A program made the translations under genes and the position numbers. Below are positions 29,087-38,516 of a DNA stretch of 64,000 nt, piece after piece. The notes under the pieces are model-generated. The model was not told the origin of the DNA. It did not search any database and saw only the letters and a program-made list of their open reading frames with translations. The DNA is taken from positions 434,001-498,000 of the forward strand of contig CAWFGS010000003.1 of the NCBI GenBank assembly GCA_963815535.1. Direction: 5' to 3'. Position 1 is the first letter of the stretch, and every line of letters begins with the position of its first letter. Origin of the DNA: CAWFGS01 sp963815535 (GTDB lineage: Bacteria; Pseudomonadota; Alphaproteobacteria; Sphingomonadales; Sphingomonadaceae).

Positions 29087-30049
29087 CTAGCTCGATCGGC
29101 TGGACCGTCCGGTGAACCGCCCGAACTTGCGGTAACGGGTCATCCACTTGTCCAGAAACAATCCGATCGGGTGCGGCTCCAACCCCAATTCCTTCATACC
29201 CGGATGTTCGCCGGAGGCGGTGTTGCCGTCTTTCAGCAACAGCCATTGATCCGTGCCCATCGGCGTCAGCGGCAGTTTGGCGAAGGTGCTGGCAACCGCG
29301 TCGGGCATTTCGATGAAGGTCCGCTTGCGCCCCTGCGCCGCCGCCAACCGGTGATGGAACTCAAGCATCGTAATCTTCTCCGGCCCCGCGATTTCGTAGA
29401 TCGTGCCGCCATGTTTCGCCGGATCGGCCAGCGCAGCCACGATCGCTTTCGCCGCGTCGTCCACCCACAACATCTGCAGCGGAGCATGGGGCGCGAATAC
29501 GGGGAGGGCGGGCAACATGCGGATCATGCCGCCGAACATGTTCACGAAATCGTCGTCTTCGCCGAACAGGATCGGCGGACGAATGATGCTGGCATCGGGA
29601 AATGCATCCAGCACCTCCCGCTCCGCCACACCCTTCGCCGCGGCATAGCCCGCGGGCGAGTTCACATCCGCACCGATCGCGCTGACATGGACCATCGCCG
29701 CGACGCCCGCCTGCGCCGCAGATTGCGCCACATTGGCGGCGCTGCCCGCAATCACTTTCATCAGATCGCCATCGAACGATCCCACCATATTGATCGCGCA
29801 GTCCACGCCCTGCATCACGGCATCGACATTGCGCCTGTCCGTCGTGTCGCAGCGCGCGAATTGCATCTGGCCCAGATTGGCGAGCGGTTTCAGCTTGTAT
29901 GATTTTTCCGGCCGCCGACTGGCGATCCGCACCCGTGCGCCATGATCCAGCAACGCCTGCACGACGTAATTGCCCAGATACCCGCTGCCGCCGGTAACCA
30001 GCACCAGCTTGCCATCCAGATTGCGCGTGAACTGATCGGATTGTGCCAT
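29087..30049 (-). CDS. NDUFA9-like NAD(P)-binding protein
   Basis: About 320 residues of atypical short-chain dehydrogenase/epimerase fold. The dinucleotide motif TGGSGYLGNYVV is near residue 18, with RIASRRPEKSYKL as the second-strand region. The later FGEDDDFVNMFGG and YEIAGPEKITMLEFH blocks match the complex I NDUFA9 subunit family, which alphaproteobacteria also carry. ATG 30049 is preferred over a longer frame. It may bind NADPH in a structural role; no nuo genes are near. Divergent from the gtrB-like gene. Confidence 0.85.
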   Translation of the reverse strand: MAQSDQFTRNLDGKLVLVTGGSGYLGNYVVQALLDHGARVRIASRRPEKSYKLKPLANLGQMQFARCDTTDRRNVDAVMQGVDCAINMVGSFDGDLMKVIAGSAANVAQSAAQAGVAAMVHVSAIGADVNSPAGYAAAKGVAEREVLDAFPDASIIRPPILFGEDDDFVNMFGGMIRMLPALPVFAPHAPLQMLWVDDAAKAIVAALADPAKHGGTIYEIAGPEKITMLEFHHRLAAAQGRKRTFIEMPDAVASTFAKLPLTPMGTDQWLLLKDGNTASGEHPGMKELGLEPHPIGLFLDKWMTRYRKFGRFTGRSSRSS

Positions 30050-30171
30050 TGTCGAATGCCTGTCGGTGCGGATTGCGCGTGTGTAGAGCGCAGTGGGGAA
30101 TGTGCCCCCGTCCCTGCCGCAACGGCGCGGTGCAGGCAACAGTTCCGGCGCGCTGGCATGTGCGCGCGAAT

Positions 30172-31260
30172 ATGACTAACGACCATACGATGGGCGATGG
30201 AGACAACAGGATCGTGAGAGAAGCGCGGCTGGTCAGTTTCGTGATCCCCGTTTACGAAGAGGCGGCGATCTTGCCCTTGCTGTACGACGCGTTGGTTCGG
30301 ATGCTGGACGGGATGGATGGCCGCGCCGAAATCGTGTTGGTGAACGACGGCAGCAAGGACGCCTCCCTGCAAATGATCCGCGACATGCGGGTGCGCGACG
30401 ATCGGTTCCGCGTCGTCAACCTGTCGCGCAATTTCGGGCATCAGACGGCGGTGACGGCGGGCATCGATGCGGCGAACGGGGATGCGGTCATCGTAATGGA
30501 TGCCGATCTGCAAGATCCGCCCGAAGTCGCCCTGCAAATGCTGGGCAAATGGCGCGAAGGGTACGACATCGTGCTCGCCCGCCGGATGGCGCGGTCGGGC
30601 GAAAGCGTTTTCAAACGGGCCACCGCCGCGATATTCTATCGGTTCATCCGGCGCCTGTCGTCGGTCGATATGCCGCTGGACGTGGGCGATTTCAGACTGA
30701 TCGATCGCAAGGTCGTAAACGCGCTTGCGCGAATGCCGGAACAGGACCGCTATCTGCGCGGCATGATCAGCTGGCTGGGGTTCAAGACTGCGGAAGTTCC
30801 GTTCGAGCGGGACGAGCGGGTGGCGGGCGAAAGCAAGTATCCCTTGCGCGCCATGATCCGCCTGGCGCTGCACGGTGTGCTGGGATTTTCCGACGTGCCG
30901 CTGCGGCTGGCATTGTGGTTCGGCATGACGATTTCGGTTCTGGCGCTGCTGTTCGGCCTGTATATTCTGGCGAGCTGGTTCTTCACCGACGACGTGGTTC
31001 AGGGCTGGACCTCGACCGTGTTGGTGCTGACCCTGCTGGGCGGGTTGCAATTGCTGATGCTGGGCATCGTCGGCCTGTATATCGGGCGTATCCATAACGA
31101 GGTGAAACGCAGGCCGCTTTACTTCGTCGATGCCGAACCCGACGATCCCGGAACGCCGCCCCGTGCCGATCACCAGCCTGAAAAAAGGCGCTCGGGCGGC
31201 GTGGTTGCCGGCGGTGGGGGTGCATCCCAGACCAGGCGAAACGGCGTGACGGAAGAATAG
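30172..31260 (+). CDS. GtrB-like polyprenyl-phosphate glycosyltransferase
   Basis: 362 residues. GT2 domain first: SFVIPVYEEAAILPLLYDAL, VNDGSKDAS, the metal-binding DADLQDPPEV and FRLIDRKVV. Two C-terminal membrane helices (about 240-263 and 275-300) complete the GtrB/DPM1 form, which loads a sugar from UDP- or GDP-sugar onto polyprenyl phosphate at the inner membrane. ATG 30172 or 30190 could be the start. Its last 91 bases overlap the convergent GtrA/GT-C gene; the tail after PGTPPR looks like shadow coding, so the true stop may lie earlier. It could supply lipid-linked sugar to that neighbour. Confidence 0.88.
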   Translation: MTNDHTMGDGDNRIVREARLVSFVIPVYEEAAILPLLYDALVRMLDGMDGRAEIVLVNDGSKDASLQMIRDMRVRDDRFRVVNLSRNFGHQTAVTAGIDAANGDAVIVMDADLQDPPEVALQMLGKWREGYDIVLARRMARSGESVFKRATAAIFYRFIRRLSSVDMPLDVGDFRLIDRKVVNALARMPEQDRYLRGMISWLGFKTAEVPFERDERVAGESKYPLRAMIRLALHGVLGFSDVPLRLALWFGMTISVLALLFGLYILASWFFTDDVVQGWTSTVLVLTLLGGLQLLMLGIVGLYIGRIHNEVKRRPLYFVDAEPDDPGTPPRADHQPEKRRSGGVVAGGGGASQTRRNGVTEE

Positions 31261-33182
31261 GCGTAATCGCCTGGGGCAAGGCGGACCGTGTCGCCATCGG
31301 AATAGGTCGTGCCGTTGACGGTCAGGGTGCCATTCCCGTCCACCCGGTATGCCCCCGCGATAGAGATGCGGGCGTTCCCGTTACCGTTCAGCAGTTTGCC
31401 CGGCAGAAACACCGGCCCCCAATACCGCAGGTAATTGTCGCGCAGAACGGCGACGTCCGCGCCGAACAGGCCCATTTCCGATCGTTGCGATTCTGCGGGA
31501 GAAATACGATCGACCGCCAGCAAGGATCGCGTTTCCAACACAAAAGCGGGTTGATCGCGGCGGACGATATCGGCCATCACCGGCTCGCCCGCCATGCGGT
31601 AATCGGTCACGCCCCAACGGCTCATGAAAAAACCTTTCTTGGGGAACGACGCCACCATCGACGTGTGATCGATATAGGCAACGGGTTCGGGGAACAGCCG
31701 ATGGATCACCTCCAGCGTCATGCGCTGCCCGGCCAGACCATCGTCCATTTTGCGCGCGGCATGGGTGACGCCATTGACCAGCAGCAATGCGATCAACGCG
31801 AAACGCACCGGACCGCCGATCATACCGAACCCAGCCCCGGCCAGAACCGATATCGGCGCGATCAGGAACGGATGGAAATAGACATACATCTCGCTGTAGA
31901 TCAACGGAACGAAGGCGGGCAGGACAAACCCCGCCAGCATGATGCGGTCCGCAGTCGCCTGCCCGTGCTTGCAGGCAAGGCTGGCAATTCCGCACGCAAC
32001 CAATGCCCAGAACGCGATGTTGGACAATAGGGCCGGCAACCAGACATTGGACAAAACCAGATAGTCGCCAGTGAACAATGTGGCATTGCCCGTGCGCCCG
32101 AGGAACGTCGCAGCGGATGCCGTTTCCGGCAGGCTGGCCGCATGCAGGCCGATGATGAGGGCGAATGCGGCGGCGCATACTGCCGCCCCGCCTGCGATGA
32201 TTGTGGCCGTGCGAACTTTCCGTGCCGAACCCAACGCATTGCCCAGCACCAGCACGCCGATGACGGGCAGGAAAAACGCCGCCTTGATCGTCATCGCGCC
32301 GCCGATCGCAATCAGCAGCCCCATCGCAATCATCCGGGGCCAGGTCGCATGACGATGCGTTGCCAGCGCAACTGCCGCCATCATGGCGGTGGTGGCCAGA
32401 GTGTCGGTGCGAAAATCCGTGCCATACAGCAGCGACGCGCCGAAACAATTATAGGCCAGCACCGCGACAAGGGCGCGGTCGATATCCATGAAACGACGGG
32501 CGGTATGGAAGATGGCGACACTGGTCAGAACGGCACAGCAAAGGGTCACCAAACGCGCCGCGATCAGCTGATCGACTTCATTGCCGGAAACGTACGGCAG
32601 CCAATGAAACAGATGGATGAAACCGGTCTGGAAAACCTCCGTCATGTCGCCGCGCCGATAATCGTACAGCATCGACAGGTTCAAAAACTCGTCCCAGTTC
32701 AGCGACAGATGCGTGACGATATACAACCGTGCGACGAACACTGCGCCCACGCACCACAGCAACGCCATGCGGCCGACAGGCAGGGGGCTGGCCGCAAACA
32801 CGATGGTCCGCAACGCTAGGTAGGATGCAGCCGTGATCGGTATCGCAGCCAGCAGGCCGGCAATGTAAAGGTTCATGCCGAAAAAATGCAGCGCGCCGAT
32901 CAGCGTGATGTTCGCACCGTAAAGCAGCACCCATAGCGCGACGAACAGGGCAAACCGCCCCTGCAGTTGCGTTCGGAACGCGACCTTCCCCTGGATCACG
33001 AACCCGCTGACGATCCCGGCGATCAGCGCAATCAGGCTTGCGACGGAATAGGTAAGGCCGAACGCGATGCCTGCGGCATAGATCGCATAGGCAAAGCCCG
33101 TGTTGGCCATGCCCGCCCCTGCAAACCGCAACAGCTGGCCACGCTCGTGCATGAAATCGATCCGCGCCGTCAGCCCAGCCAT
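31170..33182 (-). CDS. GtrA domain fused to a GT-C-type membrane glycosyltransferase
   Basis: 670 residues. Residues about 12-125 form a four-helix GtrA domain (RFAGAGMANTGFAYAIYAAG, VIQGKVAFRT), thought to flip lipid-linked sugars. Then comes a polytopic region of about ten helices with SLNWDEFLNLSMLYD in its first loop, the acidic-loop pattern of GT-C (GT39-like) enzymes. A C-terminal soluble part (about 560-670) ends in beta strands. The fusion suggests flipping and transfer in one chain. Last gene of the CDP-sugar operon, overlapping the upstream GT2 by 13 bases. Confidence 0.82.
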   Translation of the reverse strand: MAGLTARIDFMHERGQLLRFAGAGMANTGFAYAIYAAGIAFGLTYSVASLIALIAGIVSGFVIQGKVAFRTQLQGRFALFVALWVLLYGANITLIGALHFFGMNLYIAGLLAAIPITAASYLALRTIVFAASPLPVGRMALLWCVGAVFVARLYIVTHLSLNWDEFLNLSMLYDYRRGDMTEVFQTGFIHLFHWLPYVSGNEVDQLIAARLVTLCCAVLTSVAIFHTARRFMDIDRALVAVLAYNCFGASLLYGTDFRTDTLATTAMMAAVALATHRHATWPRMIAMGLLIAIGGAMTIKAAFFLPVIGVLVLGNALGSARKVRTATIIAGGAAVCAAAFALIIGLHAASLPETASAATFLGRTGNATLFTGDYLVLSNVWLPALLSNIAFWALVACGIASLACKHGQATADRIMLAGFVLPAFVPLIYSEMYVYFHPFLIAPISVLAGAGFGMIGGPVRFALIALLLVNGVTHAARKMDDGLAGQRMTLEVIHRLFPEPVAYIDHTSMVASFPKKGFFMSRWGVTDYRMAGEPVMADIVRRDQPAFVLETRSLLAVDRISPAESQRSEMGLFGADVAVLRDNYLRYWGPVFLPGKLLNGNGNARISIAGAYRVDGNGTLTVNGTTYSDGDTVRLAPGDYAYSSVTPFRLVWDAPPPPATTPPERLFSGW

Positions 33183-33979
33183 GCCCGCATCCTGGCATAA
33201 TGACGAAACGCGAATTTCTGTGCGGTTACGAACTGGCAGGTCGCCGCCATTCGCGCACGGGCAATTCGGCCCGGCGTGTCCGCGTGTTTACGGGCGAGGG
33301 CGCAATATTCGTCATATGTCGTGCCCAGCAACCGCCAGGTCATATTGTCGCTGGAATAACGGTTGGCGATCAGCGGTCGGTCGATGTGATACGCGTCGCC
33401 AGCTTGCGCCAATGACCAGGACAGGTCGATATCCATCGCATATAGAAACCCGTCGCCGTAGCGCAGGTCGCCCAATGCACGGCGTCTGATGGCGAGCGGA
33501 ATGCCGAACATGTTGCGGCCGGTCGCCAACGATTGACGCCCCGTTGCATCGGGATCGAACCGGCCCGATCGGCCGAACCGGCGTTGCGCCAGTTGTCGCC
33601 TGTTTTCATCGACATACATCAGATCGCAATAGACGGCGGCACAATCGGGATTGTCGCGCAGGGCTGCCCGTGCCAGCTTTATCGCGTCGGGATCGGCCAG
33701 ATAATCGTCATGGCACAGCAGCATGTACGCCGCGCTATCGATGGTATCGAGCAGGGCGTTGAAATGATCGCGCATCGGCATGGTCTGCACTTTGCGGACG
33801 ACACGCAGCGGCAGCCGATCGCGCCATTCGTCCAATATGCGCTGGGTTCCGTCGTTCGATGCGTTGTCGCTGACCAGCACTTCCACGCCGTCCAGATCTT
33901 GCACCGCGATCGACCGCAGAGCTTCGGCCAGGAAGCGCTCGCCATTGTAGACGGGTATGGCAATCGTGAAATCGGCCAT
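33170..33979 (-). CDS. Family 2 glycosyltransferase
   Basis: 269 residues, soluble, inverting GT-A fold. It begins DFTIAIPVYNGERFLAEALRSI, then VLVSDNASNDGT and HDDYLADPDAI, which provides the DD pair for the metal and sugar nucleotide. The C-terminal half has YGDGFLYAMDIDLSW, a plausible acceptor/catalytic-base region. It sits between the CmcI-like and GtrA/GT-C genes, so it probably adds one sugar of the same glycan. Unbroken. Confidence 0.88.
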   Translation of the reverse strand: MADFTIAIPVYNGERFLAEALRSIAVQDLDGVEVLVSDNASNDGTQRILDEWRDRLPLRVVRKVQTMPMRDHFNALLDTIDSAAYMLLCHDDYLADPDAIKLARAALRDNPDCAAVYCDLMYVDENRRQLAQRRFGRSGRFDPDATGRQSLATGRNMFGIPLAIRRRALGDLRYGDGFLYAMDIDLSWSLAQAGDAYHIDRPLIANRYSSDNMTWRLLGTTYDEYCALARKHADTPGRIARARMAATCQFVTAQKFAFRHYARMRAWLG

Positions 33980-33988
33980 GCCGCGCGC

Positions 33989-34748
33989 TTATCGGGTGCG
34001 CCGCAGATATCCCTCGCGGGCGACCGAAATCTGCAGCCGATCGTCGATTCCGGTGTCGGTTTCGAAGCTGTCGGTTTCCTGAAGGTAAGCCTGCACGGCG
34101 GTCAGCGGATTGTTGCCGCGACCCCACGGCCTGTCGCCAATGGCCGCATCGGGCAGATGTTCGACCAGCGTGTCGAACACCACGCAATAGCTGCCGGGAG
34201 ACGTCATCGGCGCATAGGCGCGCAATTCGTCCAGCACATGATCGTGGGTGTGGTTGCTGTCGAGGCAGACGAGAACGCGTTTCGCCGCGTCGTTTTCGGG
34301 TGCGACCTTCGCTGCGACCTGCCCGACGATGGCCGGGTCGACACTGGACCCCTGGATCAGATCGATACGATGCGACAGCGGATGCGCCTCGATCGCGTCG
34401 CGATTGGGTTGGCGAATGTCGATATCGATACCGATGACACGCCCGCCTTTTGCGCCAGTGCAGGTTTCCAGCAATTCCAGCATCGAAGCATAGAAAATCA
34501 GCGACCCGCCGCGCGCGACACCGGTTTCCACCACCACATCGGGGCGCACGCGCCACATGATTTCCTGCATGGCGACGATGTCCTGCGGATACTGAATGAT
34601 CGGCAGACCCAGCCAGTCGAAATTGTAGGAATAGCCGAGCTCCTGCGCTTTGCCCAACCAGCGGTTGGAGAGGTCCGCCATATCGCCATTCGTGCCCAGT
34701 TCGCGGACGAGTTCGGTGCGCTGCTGCGCGAAATTCGGTATCGGTCAT
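33989..34748 (-). CDS. CmcI-like hydroxylase/O-methyltransferase, one-base frameshift at the start
   Basis: Rossmann-fold SAM protein of the cephalosporin-hydroxylase family, which includes rhamnosyl O-methyltransferases. Visible blocks: DWLGLPIIQYPQDI, VVVETGVARGGSL (SAM site), GIDIDIR, and VCLDSNHTHDHV (metal-binding region). The first five residues MTDTE (ATG 34748) are in one frame and the rest in another: GAATTTCGCGCAG should read GAA TTC GCG CAG, giving FAQQRTELVRELGTNGDMADLSNRW. So one base is extra at 34731-34733. Repaired length 252 residues. In this operon a sugar O-methylation is the natural guess; an internal ATG at 34681 would give a 230-residue form. Confidence 0.83.
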
Positions 34749-34782
34749 GAAAACGTCCTGCTCGCGATAGATGAAATTATGG

Positions 34783-35676
34783 TTAATTCTTCGCTAATCG
34801 GTCGTGCCGCCAATAATCCATCGCATCCGCCAACCCCCGATCCAGCGCGATACGCGGCGTAAAGCCCAGCTCGCGCGTTTGACGCGTCAGATCGGGCACG
34901 AGCAAACGCGGTTCCCCTTCGCGATCGGGCAACGCGCCGAGCCGGATCAAGTCCGGCCGACCGGCAATGCTGCCCAACCTCGCAGCGATATGCCCAATAC
35001 TGGCAGGCCGACCGTGCCCGATGTTGATAACGCCTTCGACGTCGGACGATGCGAGACGCGCGATCGCCGCGCCCAGATCGCGCACATCGCAAAAATCGCG
35101 AACTTGCACGCCGGACGAACAGCGCGCCAGTTCACCTGCAATGACGGCACGCGCCACGCTCGGCACCAAACGTCGTCGATCCTCGCCTTCGCCATAGGCC
35201 AGGAAGATGCGCGGCCAGGCATAGCTGACGCCCAGATCGCGCAGGTGTTCGAGCAAGGCGAACTTCGCGCGGGCGTAGGGGAAGGCGATGCGCGCGGGAT
35301 CGATCGCTTCGTCCTCGCGGCGCGGTACGTCGCTGTCGCCGGCATATTCGGCGCAGGTGCCGCAGGCCACGATCCGGCTGCCGCCATGCCGTACGAAGGC
35401 ATCGAACAACGCCTTGCCCGCCGCCAGCCACAGGCTGTTTTCGGGATCGTGCCAGAATGTGCCATGCGCGGTGGTCCAGGCACAATGGATCAGAATGTCG
35501 GGTTTCGTCCGCGCGATCAGGGCGACGCAGGCGTCCGCATCGCGCAAGTCCACGCCATCCGCAGTGCGGCTCGTGCAGTGAATATCGGCGTCGCCGGGCA
35601 AGTATCGCAACACGGCGCGCCCGACGAAACCCGTCGACCCAGTCAATAATATGCGAAGGGGTTGCGCGCTATCCAA
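34783..35676 (-). CDS. NAD(P)-dependent sugar epimerase/reductase (SDR)
   Basis: 297 residues, extended SDR fold. The cofactor loop is TGSTGFVGRAVLR near residue 12 and the catalytic pair is in PYARAKFALLEHL (Tyr-x3-Lys). In this operon it is best placed as the 4-keto reductase that finishes the CDP-sugar after epimerisation and C-methylation. Stereochemistry cannot be read from sequence. Overlaps rfbC by 8 bases (35669-35676). Confidence 0.85.
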   Translation of the reverse strand: MDSAQPLRILLTGSTGFVGRAVLRYLPGDADIHCTSRTADGVDLRDADACVALIARTKPDILIHCAWTTAHGTFWHDPENSLWLAAGKALFDAFVRHGGSRIVACGTCAEYAGDSDVPRREDEAIDPARIAFPYARAKFALLEHLRDLGVSYAWPRIFLAYGEGEDRRRLVPSVARAVIAGELARCSSGVQVRDFCDVRDLGAAIARLASSDVEGVINIGHGRPASIGHIAARLGSIAGRPDLIRLGALPDREGEPRLLVPDLTRQTRELGFTPRIALDRGLADAMDYWRHDRLAKN

Positions 35677-36211
35677 GGGCGAGATCCCGCAGGAACGGCA
35701 ATGCTCTGTCGCGGTTCGACATGATTGTGGGTTCTTCGGGCCAGCCTATCGCCAGATCGGGATCGTCCCAACGCACGCCCAATTCCATACCGGGGCGGTG
35801 GGCACGACTGAACTGATAGAGGATATCGCTGGCGTCCTGCAGCGTGACGAAACCGTGCGCCACGCCGCGCGGCAGATAGAGCGCATTGCCGCGTTCGGCG
35901 TCGAGAGTGGCGGTGACGTGATGTCGGTAGGTCGGCGAGGCGGGCCGCAGATCGACGGCGACGTCGTGGATACGCCCGGCAATACACCGCACCAGTTTGG
36001 CTTCGCCATCGGCTTCCGGAATAAAATGCAGCCCGCGCAGGGTTCCCTTCGCTACATTGCGCGAAATCGCGCTTTGCGCTTCCACCGGTTCCAACCCTTC
36101 GGCCGCGAAATCCTTCGCGCAATAGGACCGTTGAAAACTGCCGCGCATGTCCGCGTGTAATTCGCTGGCAACGGTGAAAACGCCAGCGATCGCGGTTGCC
36201 GTAAACTGCAT
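35669..36211 (-). CDS. rfbC: RfbC-type nucleotide-4-keto-sugar 3,5-epimerase
   Basis: About 180 residues, cupin fold. The catalytic base is in TLRGLHFI (His about residue 58) and the partner strand is ALYLPRGVAHGFVTLQD. Family members epimerise dTDP- or CDP-4-keto-6-deoxy-hexoses at C3 and/or C5. No rfbA, rfbB or rfbD is near, and the flanking genes are CDP-type, so the substrate here is probably a CDP-sugar. ATG 36211 overlaps the stop of the methyltransferase gene (ATGA type). Confidence 0.9.
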   Translation of the reverse strand: MQFTATAIAGVFTVASELHADMRGSFQRSYCAKDFAAEGLEPVEAQSAISRNVAKGTLRGLHFIPEADGEAKLVRCIAGRIHDVAVDLRPASPTYRHHVTATLDAERGNALYLPRGVAHGFVTLQDASDILYQFSRAHRPGMELGVRWDDPDLAIGWPEEPTIMSNRDRALPFLRDLALG

Positions 36212-37452
36212 CAGAATATATCGATTTCGGGGATCGCGGTAACGAACCGTGCGCCCCATTCGCGCGCTTCGACCAACTGCCCGGCAATCTCTTCCCGCAG
36301 GTTCCACGGCAGGATCAAGATGTAGTCCGGCCTTGCCGCCATCAGATGTTCGACCGGTAGGATGGGAATGTTAATACCTGGCAGAAAATGGCCCTGTTTG
36401 TGGGGGCTGCGATCGACTGTGAAGGGAAGCAGTTCGGGACCGACGCCGCAATAGTTCAGCATTGTGCTCCCCTTGGCAGGCGCGCCGTAGCCGGCAACGG
36501 TCTTGCCGTCCCGCTTCGCGGCGATCAGGAATGCGAGCAGATCGATCTTGCGTTGCGCCACTTCACCGGCGAACCCGCGATAGGTGGCGGCGTGGTCCAG
36601 CCGTGCTTCCGCTTCCGCATGGCGCACCCGATCCCGGCCTGTGGCCAACGCAGCATTCGCAACGCCCGCACCGGCATGGCCGGCATGAACTCGCAGGGAA
36701 CCGCCGTGAGTGGCCAGTTCCTCCACACCGTAAACCTCCATGCCGACGGAATGCAGCATCCGTTCGACGGTCAGCAACGACAGATAGGAAAAATGTTCGT
36801 GATAGATCGTGTCGAACTGGCAGCTTTCCAGCATTCGCAGCAAATGCGGAAATTCGATCGTGAACGTGCCGCCGGGCTTCAGAATGGCGGGCACGCCGCC
36901 CAGGAAATCCTTCAGATCCGGGACATGCGCCAGCACGTTGTTGGCCGCGATCAGATCGGCAGCGACGCCGTCGCCACGCAATTTCTCGCCCAGCGCAGTG
37001 CCGAAAAAATCGACGACGGTGTCGATGTCATGCTTGTCCTTCGCCTGTTGCGCGGTGTTGGCGGTGGGATCGATGCCGAGCACGCCGATGCCCGCCTGTT
37101 TGAAATATTGCAGCAGATAGCCGTCATTGCTGGCCAGTTCGACCACCAGGGACCGATCGTTCAAATCATGGGCGGCAATCATCGTTTCGGCATAGTCGCG
37201 CGCATGGCGCAGCCAGCTTTCCGAGAAGGACGAGAAATAGACGTAATCCTGCGTGAAATGTTCGGGCGTATCCACGCGGGTCAGTTGAACCAGCCAGCAA
37301 TGCTCGCACACCATGGCCACCAGGGGATAGAACGTTTGTCCGTGGCCGCGCGCGCCCCCTATGTCGCGCAAGGCGTTCGACACCGGCATCAGCCCTAAAT
37401 CGGCAACGGTGGTCGTCAGTTCGGCAGAGCAAAAGCGGCAGGTTTCGGTCAT
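36211..37452 (-). CDS. Sugar C-methyltransferase (TylC3/NovU-like)
   Basis: 413 residues in three parts. A zinc site at the N-terminus (Cys5-x2-Cys8, Cys49-x2-Cys52), a SAM domain with VVELASNDGYLLQYF, and a C-terminal domain with VAGYGAPAKGSTMLNYCG. The active-site motif YHEHFSYLS matches the Glu-His pair of TcaB9/TylC3-type enzymes, which methylate C3 of 4-keto-6-deoxy-hexoses. With rfbF and rfbG upstream this predicts a CDP-3-C-methyl-6-deoxy sugar. Overlaps rfbG by four bases. Confidence 0.9.
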   Translation of the reverse strand: MTETCRFCSAELTTTVADLGLMPVSNALRDIGGARGHGQTFYPLVAMVCEHCWLVQLTRVDTPEHFTQDYVYFSSFSESWLRHARDYAETMIAAHDLNDRSLVVELASNDGYLLQYFKQAGIGVLGIDPTANTAQQAKDKHDIDTVVDFFGTALGEKLRGDGVAADLIAANNVLAHVPDLKDFLGGVPAILKPGGTFTIEFPHLLRMLESCQFDTIYHEHFSYLSLLTVERMLHSVGMEVYGVEELATHGGSLRVHAGHAGAGVANAALATGRDRVRHAEAEARLDHAATYRGFAGEVAQRKIDLLAFLIAAKRDGKTVAGYGAPAKGSTMLNYCGVGPELLPFTVDRSPHKQGHFLPGINIPILPVEHLMAARPDYILILPWNLREEIAGQLVEAREWGARFVTAIPEIDIF

Positions 37453-38516
37453 GCGGCGGCGTCCATTCGTTCCATTGCGTCGATCTGGTCGATGGTCGTT
37501 TGCCACATATCGGCGCCTGCATCATGCGCCCGGTACCATTCCACAGCCTTCGCAACTCCGGTTTCCAGGGGCCATTGCGGAACCCAGCCCAACCGTTCAG
37601 CGGCTTTCGTGGAATCGAGCGCGAGCAGCCGTTCTTCGAAAACGCCGTCGCCCGGTTCCATTACAATGCGTGCATTATTCCCCCAGATGCGTGCCAGTAA
37701 ATGCGCTAGATCGGCAACCGGGCGGCAATCGTCCATAGCGGGACCGAAGTTCCATTTTCCCGAATAGCTTTCCGCTCCCCCGATCAGCTTTTCCGCCAGT
37801 GCGAGATAGCCGCGCAACGGATCGAGCACATGCTGCCATGGCCGGGTGGAGGCCGGGTTGCGGAGGATCAACGGTTCGCCGGCAGAGAACGTGCGGATGG
37901 CATCGGGGACCAGCCGATCGGCCGCCCAGTCGCCGCCGCCGAAGATGTTACCCGCGCGGATCGTGGCAACGCCCAACCCACGCGCCTGCAAATAGGAATG
38001 ATGCCAGGCATCGACCAGAAATTCGCTTGCAACCTTGCTGGCGCTGTAAAGTTCGCGCCCGCCCAATTCGTCATCCTCGGCATAGGGTTCGTCGCGTTCG
38101 CAATTGCGATACACCTTGTCGGTGGTGACGATCGCGACCGCTTTCACATCGTCGTTGCGGCGCACCGCTTCCAGTAAGTTCGCCGTGCCCATCACATTGG
38201 ATGCGACGGTTTCGATGGGGTTCGCATGGGCATACCGAACCAGCGGCTGCGCGGCCAGATGGAAGACCACCGATGGCGCGGCGCGATCTATGGCTGCGGC
38301 CAACCCTTCCAAGTCGCCGATGTCGGCTATCGTTGAGGATGCCAGCCGGTCCGACAGGTCGGCCACGTCGAACAGGGCTGGCTGCGTGTTGGGCGCGCGG
38401 GCATAGCCATGCACATGCGCCCCGCGGTGCGTGAGATAGGCGGCGAGCCACCCACCCATGAAGCCGGTATGCCCGGTCACGAACACGGACCGCCCGACCC
38501 AGAACTGATCGGTCAT
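37449..38516 (-). CDS. rfbG: CDP-glucose 4,6-dehydratase
   Basis: 355 residues. Converts CDP-glucose to CDP-4-keto-6-deoxy-glucose. Cofactor loop VTGHTGFMGGWL, the TTDKVYRN block, catalytic YSASK and GNIFGGGDWAADRLVPD are all typical of RfbG. ATG 38516 is chosen; the ORF frame could start 5 codons earlier. It overlaps the stop of rfbF by four bases, giving a tightly coupled operon. Confidence 0.95.
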   Translation of the reverse strand: MTDQFWVGRSVFVTGHTGFMGGWLAAYLTHRGAHVHGYARAPNTQPALFDVADLSDRLASSTIADIGDLEGLAAAIDRAAPSVVFHLAAQPLVRYAHANPIETVASNVMGTANLLEAVRRNDDVKAVAIVTTDKVYRNCERDEPYAEDDELGGRELYSASKVASEFLVDAWHHSYLQARGLGVATIRAGNIFGGGDWAADRLVPDAIRTFSAGEPLILRNPASTRPWQHVLDPLRGYLALAEKLIGGAESYSGKWNFGPAMDDCRPVADLAHLLARIWGNNARIVMEPGDGVFEERLLALDSTKAAERLGWVPQWPLETGVAKAVEWYRAHDAGADMWQTTIDQIDAMERMDAAA

